NCBI GenBank assembly: GCA_001797745.1 | Contig: MGQF01000056.1 | Span: 1 to 7,422 of the forward strand | Direction: 5' to 3' | Length of the DNA: 7,422 nucleotides | Source of the DNA: Deltaproteobacteria bacterium RBG_13_52_11 | Lineage (GTDB): Bacteria; Desulfobacterota; B13-G15; RBG-16-54-18 | Shown: in pieces, positions 1-5,113 of the stretch | Layout: every line of letters begins with the position of its first letter | How positions within the stretch are numbered: position 1 is the stretch's first letter | Notes under the pieces: model-generated | Told to the model about the DNA's origin: nothing | Database searches by the model: none | Seen by the model: only the letters and a program-made list of their open reading frames with translations | Made by a program: the position numbers and the translations under genes

Positions 1-397
1 TCTTGTCTCTCATCCGGGGCAGGGTCCCCAGCTTGAGCGGCTTGACGCCGGAAAAAAAAGCGGGATCATCCACTTTCAAGAGGGCAAGGTCGCATTCATG
101 GGCTACGATCTCCACCGCTGCGTTGTATTTCTGCGCTTGCCCCGCACGTTTTACCTGAATAAAGGTCTGGTTTGCCACCACGTGGGCATTGGTCAAGACC
201 CTGTTGCCTCTGATGATACATCCGGATCCAACCCCCCTTTCTTGCCCAGAGAGCTGCCAGGGCATATCGTAATCATAATCAGAATACACGGCATAGATCT
301 TCACTATCGCCTCATCGATGTCTCGCTGAGCGTATGACGGGGTAACCAAAAACCCTACGAAAACAAGCAATACTAATGCCCTCCAGATTGTCTTCAT
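1..397 (-). CDS. Secreted Deg/HtrA-like trypsin-family serine protease, N-terminal part (C-terminus beyond window)
   Basis: The visible 132 residues begin with a Sec signal peptide (positively charged start, hydrophobic stretch about residues 7-19, likely cleavage after SYA at 23), so the enzyme should act in the periplasm or envelope. The chymotrypsin fold follows: GVGSG at 55-59, then VLTNAHVV with the catalytic His at 72, and HECDLALLKVDD with the catalytic Asp at 103. The catalytic Ser (GNSGGP-type motif) and any PDZ domain lie off the left edge. The stretch KYNA..EIVAHECDLALLKVDD..FF.GVKPL.LGD is the pattern I associate with the Deg9/Deg10-like branch rather than classical DegP. A clear AGGAGGG lies just upstream of the ATG, which fixes the start. 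A tiny interrupted reading frame ends 16 bases upstream and probably shares its transcript. The protease family call is firm; the subfamily is inference. Confidence 0.87.
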   Translation of the reverse strand, partial: MKTIWRALVLLVFVGFLVTPSYAQRDIDEAIVKIYAVYSDYDYDMPWQLSGQERGVGSGCIIRGNRVLTNAHVVANQTFIQVKRAGQAQKYNAAVEIVAHECDLALLKVDDPAFFSGVKPLKLGTLPRMRDK

Positions 398-413
398 ATG
401 CCCTCCTTATCGC

Positions 414-596
414 TCATTGCACGTATTCCTGTGCATCGGGTTGCTTTCCGTATTTGATCATATGGATAAAACGTCTTATTTCAACCAAGTGCTTTAACAG
501 TCGTTCTCTCTCTGTCTCGGCCATCCAGGGGCATCTTTCTTCCAGTCATGGTCTATATCGTTCCACATCCCTCTTCAACACGTCACTATCTGTCAT
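414..596 (-). pseudogene. Small (60-codon) reading frame with an in-frame TGA at codon 17, upstream of the protease
   Basis: From an ATG at 596 the frame reads MTDSDVLKRDVERYRP, then TGA (546-548). It continues in the same frame as LEERCPWMAETERERLL and onward to YGKQPDAQEYVQ and a stop at 414. A very strong Shine-Dalgarno (GGAGGAGG, four bases before the ATG) and an extended -10 promoter point to the upstream ATG as the real start. The part after the TGA is charged, helix-like and protein-like. The frame ends 16 bases before the protease start, so both are probably co-transcribed. Possible explanations are a nonsense change of a Trp codon (TGG to TGA), a sequence error, or UGA read as selenocysteine; I see no convincing SECIS hairpin after the TGA. 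An internal ATG at 524 could give a 36-residue product but has a poor ribosome binding site. I do not recognise the family. Confidence 0.45.
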
Positions 597-634
597 TGGT
601 CCTCCTCCTTCGTGTCGATAAATTCCTTGTAACT

Positions 635-643
635 ATTATACCA
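635..643 (-). promoter_or_regulatory. Extended -10 promoter for the small frame and protease operon
   Basis: On the minus strand the sequence reads TGGTATAAT: a perfect TATAAT (635-640) with the upstream TG of an extended -10 (642-643). No good -35 hexamer is seen 16-18 bases further upstream, which fits extended -10 promoters. Transcription would start near 628 and leave a leader of about 30 bases containing the GGAGGAGG ribosome binding site of the small frame at 596. Confidence 0.5.
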
Positions 644-705
644 CACCGCTTCCATCCGCGTCTGCACTTTTGTTTTCAAAGCTGTGTGAAGAGGCAAACG
701 ATGTA

Positions 706-734
706 TTGACCCTTTTGAACTAATAGGTTAGGCT
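706..734 (+). promoter_or_regulatory. Possible sigma70-type promoter for the universal stress protein gene
   Basis: TTGACC (706-711) lies 17 bases before TAGGCT (729-734). The -35 is a good match and the -10 is weak (3 of 6). It is the best candidate between the divergent genes. The weak -10 would suit activator-dependent expression, but this is inference. Confidence 0.27.
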
Positions 735-737
735 TTA

Positions 738-752
738 GTGATACGTAATCAC
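738..752 (+). promoter_or_regulatory. Inverted repeat GTGAT-N5-ATCAC ahead of the stress protein gene
   Basis: A 5-bp perfect dyad, GTGAT (738-742) and ATCAC (748-752), sits just after the proposed promoter. It resembles CRP/FNR-family half sites (GTGA...TCAC), but the spacing differs by one or more bases from the consensus of either. It could be an operator or a minor RNA hairpin; no regulator gene is next to it. Confidence 0.25.
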
Positions 753-780
753 AACCAGCAGGAAAGGAGGGTAGCATATC

Positions 781-1224
781 ATGAAAGGGTATAATAAGAT
801 CCTCGTCCCCCTGGACGGATCAGCGACATCCGAGGCCATTTTACCTGAGATCGAGAAGCTGGCATCTGCCTTTGGGTCCAGCATCTCCCTTCTGCATGTT
901 GTGCCTATTCTGACCTTCTCTGGGAGCATGGAACCTATCGTACAATACGAAACAATTACCGAGGCTCTCACCAAAGAGGGAGAGGCATACCTCCGCACGA
1001 TTGAAAAGCGCCTGAAGGACAAGGGGCTCACGGTGGAAAGCCACCTGCTGCAAGGAAATGAGGCGCAGCTGATCCTGCAACACGGTGACCGGAAGGATGT
1101 CGACCTCATCGCCATGTCCACCCACGGTCGCAGCGGGGTGAGCCGCTGGCTCCTTGGGAGCGTGGCAGAAAAGGTCATCCGCCACGCGACCAAGCCCATT
1201 TTGTTGGTCCGGTCCGCTGGATAG
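781..1224 (+). CDS. Universal stress protein (UspA family), single domain
   Basis: The 147 residues form one complete Usp domain. The N-terminal strand and loop YNKILVPLDGSATSEAIL carry the Asp and Ser typical of the ATP-binding pocket. SLLHVVPI gives the second strand. The motif VDLIAMSTHGRSGVSRWLLGSVAEKVI (about 106-132), followed by KPILLVR, is the phosphate-binding glycine loop of ATP-binding members. The protein is cytoplasmic, probably dimeric, and in this family is linked to starvation, redox and envelope stress; its exact ligand role is not shown here. A strong AAGGAGGG lies 9 bases before the ATG. The gene is monocistronic, bounded downstream by an intrinsic terminator, and divergent from the protease operon, so both may answer to stress. 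The long antisense frame over it is not a gene. Confidence 0.95.
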   Translation: MKGYNKILVPLDGSATSEAILPEIEKLASAFGSSISLLHVVPILTFSGSMEPIVQYETITEALTKEGEAYLRTIEKRLKDKGLTVESHLLQGNEAQLILQHGDRKDVDLIAMSTHGRSGVSRWLLGSVAEKVIRHATKPILLVRSAG

Positions 1225-1246
1225 GGACCAGCCTCTGGGAAAAGGG

Positions 1247-1277
1247 AAAGGGCACCTTTTCCAGAGGTGCCCTTTTT
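1247..1277 (+). terminator. Intrinsic terminator after the stress protein gene
   Basis: An 11-bp perfect stem (AAAGGGCACCT at 1247-1257 with AGGTGCCCTTT at 1265-1275) has a 7-base loop and ends in a run of five T (1273-1277). On the minus strand the same stem is followed by TTT-CCC-TTTT, so it may also stop transcripts of the convergent trmFO. A competing upstream hairpin (1232-1267) overlaps it. Confidence 0.87.
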
Positions 1278-1429
1278 ATAATCATCAACAATGATTGAAT
1301 CATACGGGAGAGAGAAAGGTACAAAGCAAGGCCCAACCCCTTCTCCCCATTTAAAATGTTTCAACCGGACCTTGAGCGCCCCTTACCAGGACAAGACATT
1401 CCTAAAGCCGGGATCCGCTATGATCGCCT

Positions 1430-2743
1430 CTACCACCCGATGGAATCCTTCCAGGCCTCCAGGTCCCGCAGGGCCCGCTCTGCCATGAACCGACGCTTCT
1501 CCCCTTTGCGCCCCGTCCCCCCGAGGGGAGGGAAGAGGCCGAAGTTGATGTTCATAGGCTGGTAGTCGCGGGCGTAGACATTGGTGATGTGCCCCACGAG
1601 CGCCCCCATGGCCGTGGTCCGAGGGGGAAGGATAATCTCCTGGCCGTTGAGCGTGTGTGCAGCGTTGACCCCTGCTAAAAGCCCCATGGCTGTTGACTCC
1701 ATATAGCCCTCCACCCCGGTGATCTGGCCGGCGAAGAAGATCCGAGGGTCCTTCTTGAACTGCAGGGTACCCTGCAAGAGCCGGGGGGCATCGATGAAGG
1801 TGTTGCGGTGCAGGCTCCCGTGCCGGGCAAATTCTGCCTGCTCCAAACCGGGAATGAGGCGAAAGATCCGTTCCTGCTCGGGATAGGTCAGCTTGGTCTG
1901 AAACCCCACGATGTTGTAGAGGGCCCCCTCCTTGTTCTCCTGGCGAAGCTGCACCACGGCAAAGGGTTGCCCTCCGGTACGCGGGTCTATCAGCCCCACC
2001 GGCTTCATGGGGCCGAAGGCAAGGGTGTCATCCCCCCGCTCGGCCAGGTCCTCGATGGGAAGACACCCCTCAAAGGGCATGGCCTCCTCAAACGCATGCA
2101 AGGGGACCTTCTGACCCCCTTGAACGGCCTGAACGAAGCGATAGTATTCCTCCCTGTTCATGGGGCAGTTGATGTAGTCTGCACCCCCCTTGCCGTATCT
2201 GGATCCCTTAAAGGCGACGTCGAAGTTGATGGATTCCTCCGTGACGATGGGGGAGATGGCGTCGTAAAAGGCGAGAGAGCGGCTGAGGGTCAATTCCATG
2301 ATGGCACGAGCCAAGGCGTCGGAGGTGAGGGGGCCAGTGGCGATGATTACCATCCCTTGCTGAGGGATAGAGGTTATTTCTTCACGAATGATCTCGACCT
2401 CGTCCCTGGCCTCCAGGGCCTCGGTGATGAGGCGGGAGAAGACCTCCCGATCTACGGCCAGGGCGCTCCCGGCAGGGACGCGGCTCTCCTCAGCCGCACG
2501 AATGATGAGGGAGTTCAGTCTGCGTAACTCTTCCTTGAGGAGGCCGGGGGCGGAATCGAGGGCCTCCGACTTGAGGGAATTGCTGCACACAAGCTCCCCC
2601 AGCAGGGGGGAGTGGTGCGCCCCCGAGAAGCGCTTCGGCTTCATCTCAAAGAGGGTTACGGCTATCCCGCGGCAGGAGGCCTGCCAGGCCGCCTCACACC
2701 CAGCCAACCCCCCGCCGACGATCAGCAGTTGCTTGTCACGCAT
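1430..2743 (-). CDS. trmFO: Methylenetetrahydrofolate--tRNA-(uracil-54-C5)-methyltransferase TrmFO
   Basis: This FAD- and folate-dependent enzyme methylates U54 in the T-loop of tRNA, taking the carbon from 5,10-methylene-tetrahydrofolate and reducing power from NAD(P)H. The 437 residues are of normal family length. The N-terminus has the FAD-binding GGGLAGCEAAW (about 10-20). GELVCSNSLKS places a Cys at 53, and FEGCLPIEDLAERG a Cys at 227; these match the two catalytic cysteines known in Bacillus TrmFO. FKGSRYGKGGADYINCPMN and the C-terminal GQITGVEGYMESTAMGLLAG are further family signatures, and distinguish it from the longer GidA/MnmG. The ATG at 2743 is chosen; an in-frame TTG at 2749 adds two residues, and both have only a weak GGAA site. 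The gene stands alone, convergent with the stress protein gene. TrmFO replaces the SAM-dependent TrmA in Firmicutes, deltaproteobacteria and others. Confidence 0.96.
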   Translation of the reverse strand: MRDKQLLIVGGGLAGCEAAWQASCRGIAVTLFEMKPKRFSGAHHSPLLGELVCSNSLKSEALDSAPGLLKEELRRLNSLIIRAAEESRVPAGSALAVDREVFSRLITEALEARDEVEIIREEITSIPQQGMVIIATGPLTSDALARAIMELTLSRSLAFYDAISPIVTEESINFDVAFKGSRYGKGGADYINCPMNREEYYRFVQAVQGGQKVPLHAFEEAMPFEGCLPIEDLAERGDDTLAFGPMKPVGLIDPRTGGQPFAVVQLRQENKEGALYNIVGFQTKLTYPEQERIFRLIPGLEQAEFARHGSLHRNTFIDAPRLLQGTLQFKKDPRIFFAGQITGVEGYMESTAMGLLAGVNAAHTLNGQEIILPPRTTAMGALVGHITNVYARDYQPMNINFGLFPPLGGTGRKGEKRRFMAERALRDLEAWKDSIGW

Positions 2744-2819
2744 TTTCAATTTCCAATTTTTGCATTATTTTTCCATTACAACCATCCCCACGTGATAAAA
2801 AGTCTCTGGTGGGGCAGAG

Positions 2820-2954
2820 ATGATCTATGTGTTGCGAAGAGCTGAGACTGATTTGTCGCAAATTATCGGCTACCTGTCAAGGGAGAAACATCTCAAACGC
2901 GGCAAGTGTCAGTTGGATGGGGAAGTTCTAATTACCATTCTTTGTGAGAAATGA
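2820..2954 (+). CDS. Possible 44-residue small protein, unrecognised
   Basis: In the spacer between trmFO and the NrfD gene an ATG at 2820 opens a frame starting MIYVLRRAETDLSQ and ending in GEVLITILCEK. The composition is protein-like, with two Cys in the C-terminal half, but the ribosome binding site is poor and the frame is short enough to arise by chance. It runs opposite to both neighbours and stops 8 bases before the end of the NrfD gene. No family is recognised; treat it as weak. Confidence 0.15.
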   Translation: MIYVLRRAETDLSQIIGYLSREKHLKRGKCQLDGEVLITILCEK

Positions 2955-2961
2955 AGAACTT

Positions 2962-3990
2962 TCAAGAAGAAATAACCTGTGACATTTGTCCGGCATAGAC
3001 CACCACATACCGCAGGATGAAACCTCCGGCAAGAACGGACAGAGTAATGACGCCGGAAATCCAGGGGTTATGCTCCCGTGGGGCGATATGCTTGATGAAG
3101 TGGGGAACCAGTTCATGAACCTCGAGAACTAAGGGGAACAAAATCCCCAAACCTACGGCAAGTCCCCAGAACAAGAAAGTGAATTCTCCTCCCATGATGA
3201 GTTGGGCAGACTCCGCCGAACTCCGGGGGGAAGAATAAAGGCCAAAGATAAAAAGAAGAACGGCGATGATTGCCAGGATCATGAGGATGAAATCGATGGC
3301 GTGAATCATGAACTTGTTCGTCTCGATCTCCTCCCGGCTCATCCCCCTAAAACCCTGGATGAAGCAGCCTACCAGACAGATCGATGCCGTCCCCGTCTTC
3401 AGGGCCGAAACGAGGAAAAGCATGGGCAGCATGGGGTTGTTCCAAAAAGGTCTGGCCACGAGAGCTCCCAGAAGGACTCCAGTATAAATCCCGACCAAAA
3501 GAGAAACCGGAATACCTGTCAGCCCGACCCATCTGCGGATTCCATCCAGGCTCTCCCGGCGCAGCCTTCTGAGGAGAGGGCTCGACTTGATGGCCCGGAT
3601 GATCGTCACTTTTTCCCAGCCGCGGGGGATCAACTTGAACAGGTCCATCAATTCAAAACGCTCGGGGAGCCAGAGGTAAAAATAAAGAAAGCTAAGGAAA
3701 GAAAAAATCAAGAGAAGCCACGACCCAAGGGACATAACCGAATTGATCTGAAGAGTTACCAGCAGTTTCCAGAATAGGGCGGGCCTTTCCAGATCGTAGA
3801 TGAGGCAGATGATTCCAAAAATCAGGGGGAAGGGGGCAATATAGGCCCCGATCCGGGTAATTTTTTGATACTTTTCTTCGCCGAGAAAATAGGCCAGAGC
3901 TGATATGGCAAAAGCTCCGGCGCTGACCCCGGCGACAAAAAGGTAAAGCGCCACACTCCAATTCCAGAATATAAAGACCTGCCCTTCCAT
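2962..3990 (-). CDS. NrfD/PsrC-family quinone-interacting membrane subunit
   Basis: The 342 residues contain about eight hydrophobic segments (roughly 12-34, 49-65, 87-107, 155-178, 187-210, 232-252, 272-290, 312-332), as in PsrC/NrfD. Family signatures are WSVALYLFVAGVSAGAF near the start, DLERP at 66-70, GIYTGVLLGALVARPFW (167-183), LFLVSALKTGTA (191-202) and LRYVVVYAGQ near the end. Such proteins pass electrons between the membrane quinone pool and a four-cluster ferredoxin subunit, itself bound to a molybdopterin or cytochrome partner. Neither partner is encoded in the window, so the substrate cannot be named. The loop at about 108-154 is long and rich in Arg/Lys. The ATG has GGAGTG upstream. 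It is last in a leftward set behind a lipoprotein gene (57-base gap). Family call firm; physiological role open. Confidence 0.92.
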   Translation of the reverse strand: MEGQVFIFWNWSVALYLFVAGVSAGAFAISALAYFLGEEKYQKITRIGAYIAPFPLIFGIICLIYDLERPALFWKLLVTLQINSVMSLGSWLLLIFSFLSFLYFYLWLPERFELMDLFKLIPRGWEKVTIIRAIKSSPLLRRLRRESLDGIRRWVGLTGIPVSLLVGIYTGVLLGALVARPFWNNPMLPMLFLVSALKTGTASICLVGCFIQGFRGMSREEIETNKFMIHAIDFILMILAIIAVLLFIFGLYSSPRSSAESAQLIMGGEFTFLFWGLAVGLGILFPLVLEVHELVPHFIKHIAPREHNPWISGVITLSVLAGGFILRYVVVYAGQMSQVISS

Positions 3991-4003
3991 CTTTCACTCC
4001 TCA

Positions 4004-4020
4004 ATCACTTCTGCAGTGAT
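4004..4020 (-). promoter_or_regulatory. Small stem-loop just ahead of the NrfD ribosome binding site
   Basis: A 6-bp stem with a 5-base loop (ATCACT/AGTGAT) lies between the lipoprotein stop and the Shine-Dalgarno of the NrfD gene. It lacks a T-run and so is not a terminator. It could affect mRNA stability or translation, or be chance. Confidence 0.22.
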
Positions 4021-4046
4021 CCGTCTCCGACGAATCATTCTTAGCT

Positions 4047-4304
4047 TCAGCCTCCGCTCACCTTTGGAACGAAGGAGGGATCTACCTTTCCCATAGAGGC
4101 ATCACGGTAGAGAGCGGGGCTCTTTTTCGAGTAGACCAAGTCAATAGGCTCCTCTATTTTCTGCTGCCCACTGACCAATTGCCAAAGTTTTTCCTGATTT
4201 CCGAACCCTGAGGGTTTCTCTGTCTTTCCACAGCCTCCGATGAGGAGGAGGCCTCCTAAGGCCAAGGCAGAGAAAAATCCCTCAATGAATCTTCTTCTTT
4301 CCAT
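4047..4304 (-). CDS. Small twin-arginine-type lipoprotein of the NrfD gene set
   Basis: The 85-residue product begins MERRRFIEG, a twin-arginine-like RRxFI signal. A hydrophobic stretch follows (about 10-22), then a lipobox LIGGC with Cys 25 as the lipidation site. The mature part is short and soluble and ends in DPSFVPKVSGG; no cofactor-binding motif is seen. The start at 4304 is preferred over an upstream in-frame ATG at 4373 because GGAGGTGGAGG directly precedes it and the signal then sits at the N-terminus. It overlaps the end of the TorD frame by 23 bases, suggesting native translational coupling, so the TorD/lipoprotein border is probably original. Small Tat-targeted proteins are known next to molybdoenzyme genes (for example near formate dehydrogenases). 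A function for this one is not recognised. It might also be the leftover N-terminus of a larger exported subunit. Confidence 0.72.
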   Translation of the reverse strand: MERRRFIEGFFSALALGGLLLIGGCGKTEKPSGFGNQEKLWQLVSGQQKIEEPIDLVYSKKSPALYRDASMGKVDPSFVPKVSGG

Positions 4305-4764
4305 TATCCTCCACCTCCAGCCTTTCTCTCTCCCTATTGAGAAAGAGATCAAGAACTTCCAAGGTACTGACATAAAAGGGATGGGGATGAAACCGCTTAA
4401 ATTCCTCTTTCAGGAGAGGGATCCAGTCCATATGGTCCTCTATAAACGTTTTAATTTCAATATCGGTTGCACTCTGATAAAGATAAAACAAGAATTCCAG
4501 TTCCATCACAATGTGATCCGGACATCCCTTAAACTCCTCAGTGATCTCGAGGTTGCACGCACGGTAAATTTCTAGCAGATGGATCGCCGAGTCTCCCATG
4601 AGAAGACCTCTCTCTGTGGCAAACGGGAGAGAGCAATGTGGATCCACTGTCCAAGGCTTATAAAATGACTCCACCAACGAGATGCTTTCTTCGCTTAATC
4701 CTGAAAAGAGGCGGTCATATTCTTCTCCCAGATCTCTTAAAAGAGTTTCAGGATCACCTTCCAA
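4282..4764 (-). pseudogene. TorD/DmsD-family molybdoenzyme chaperone, N-terminally truncated
   Basis: TorD-type chaperones bind the Tat signal of molybdopterin oxidoreductases and hold them until the cofactor is inserted. The frame (up to 160 residues from a TTG) keeps the core and end of the fold: LGEEYDRLFSGL (12-23), VESFYKPWT (31-39), GDSAIHLLEIY (57-67), CPDHIVMELEFLFYLY (81-96; the TorD PDH..ELE signature) and HMDWIPLL with FHPHPFY (111-131). Family members usually have roughly 200 residues; the helices that normally precede EYxRLF are missing. Directly upstream the frame hits a stop, there is no proper start or well-placed ribosome binding site, and the DNA becomes a response regulator gene in another frame. 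I read it as the 3' part of a chaperone gene cut by a deletion. A short product could still be made by coupling to the overlapping upstream frame. No client enzyme is in the window. Confidence 0.8.
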
Positions 4765-4910
4765 AGGTCAGGATTATCCTTCCGGAATCGTTCAAAACCT
4801 TCCTCCCCTGTCCGGGCGGTCATAACTTCATAGCCCGATGTCTTCAGGGCAACCTCAAGAGAATCCTGCAGGATGGGTTCATCATCTACGACTAATATTT
4901 TAAACATCAT
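4737..4910 (-). pseudogene. Response regulator receiver domain, 3'-truncated and fused out of frame into the TorD gene
   Basis: From the double ATG at 4910/4907 (AGGGGC upstream) the frame gives FKILVVDDEPILQDSL, with the acidic pair at Asp 9-Asp 10, then ALKTSGYEVMTARTGEEGFERF and DNPDL. This is a normal receiver sequence through its third strand. The expected continuation, with the phosphoacceptor Asp, never comes: after DNPDL only eight unrelated residues follow before the stop. Those bases are the beginning of the TorD frame. The 57-residue product cannot be phosphorylated and lacks an output domain. It lies downstream of a histidine kinase gene on the same strand, so it was probably that kinase's partner before the deletion. 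The last 28 bases overlap the TorD frame. Confidence 0.87.
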
Positions 4911-4949
4911 CGTTTTGCCCCTTGCCCGTCCGCTGTTCAAAAACTGACA

Positions 4950-5065
4950 ATATATGTTAAGCAATCAAAAAATCAGAAACTCGAATATCGAAATTGTTTG
5001 GGAAATTGATTTTTTGAACATTTGTGCTTGTTTAGAATTTCGTGCTTTGAGCTTAGAATGTGCCC
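4950..5065. repeat. AT-rich repeat-like spacer with an 11-bp inverted repeat
   Basis: Between the kinase and the receiver fragment lies an AT-rich stretch of short reiterated words of the type AAATTG, GAATTTCG and GTGCTT. It contains the perfect inverted repeat TCAAAAAATCA (4965-4975) and TGATTTTTTGA (5007-5017), separated by 31 bases. Spacers built from such words recur, from memory, between genes in deltaproteobacterial genomes, so I suspect a dispersed intergenic repeat. One copy in this window cannot prove that. A possible -10 (TATATT, minus strand) for the receiver fragment lies at its left edge. Confidence 0.33.
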
Positions 5066-5113
5066 ACGCTCCATTCACAAAGAAGCATCCTCGTCTCTCC
5101 CGTACAGCCGACA

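Noticed and set aside
701..711. The 11-mer GATGTATTGAC occurs here in part and again near 6978-6988, both at proposed -35 sites
   Set aside because: Most likely reflects the shared TTGAC core of promoters plus chance; flanking bases differ completely.
1280..1303. Short overlapping AATCAT/ATGATT dyads downstream of the stress protein terminator
   Set aside because: Only 6-bp AT-rich arms with no T-run; too weak to call a terminator or operator.
735..1364. 209-codon open frame on the minus strand
   Set aside because: Antisense to the intact universal stress protein gene and running through its terminator; no family features or ribosome binding site.
1808..2527. 239-codon open frame on the plus strand
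   Set aside because: Antisense shadow of trmFO in GC-rich DNA; the translated sequence resembles no domain.
2786..2814. CCCCAC/GTGGGG inverted repeat in the trmFO upstream region
   Set aside because: Six-base arms with a 17-base loop and no link to a start site; likely chance.
2923..2961. AAGTTCT/AGAACTT inverted repeat after the NrfD gene
   Set aside because: The 25-base loop and lack of a T-run on the minus strand make it a poor terminator.
3202..3777. 191-codon open frame on the plus strand, very hydrophilic
   Set aside because: Antisense to the NrfD gene; the composition simply mirrors membrane-helix codons.
4047..4373. Longer, 108-residue start for the small lipoprotein
   Set aside because: The extra 23 residues would bury the twin-arginine/lipobox signal inside the protein; the ATG at 4304 has GGAGGTGGAGG directly upstream.
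4911..4964. Extended start for the receiver fragment, beginning at 4964
   Set aside because: The upstream residues do not belong to a receiver; the ATG pair at 4910/4907 places FKILVVDDE at the usual N-terminal position.
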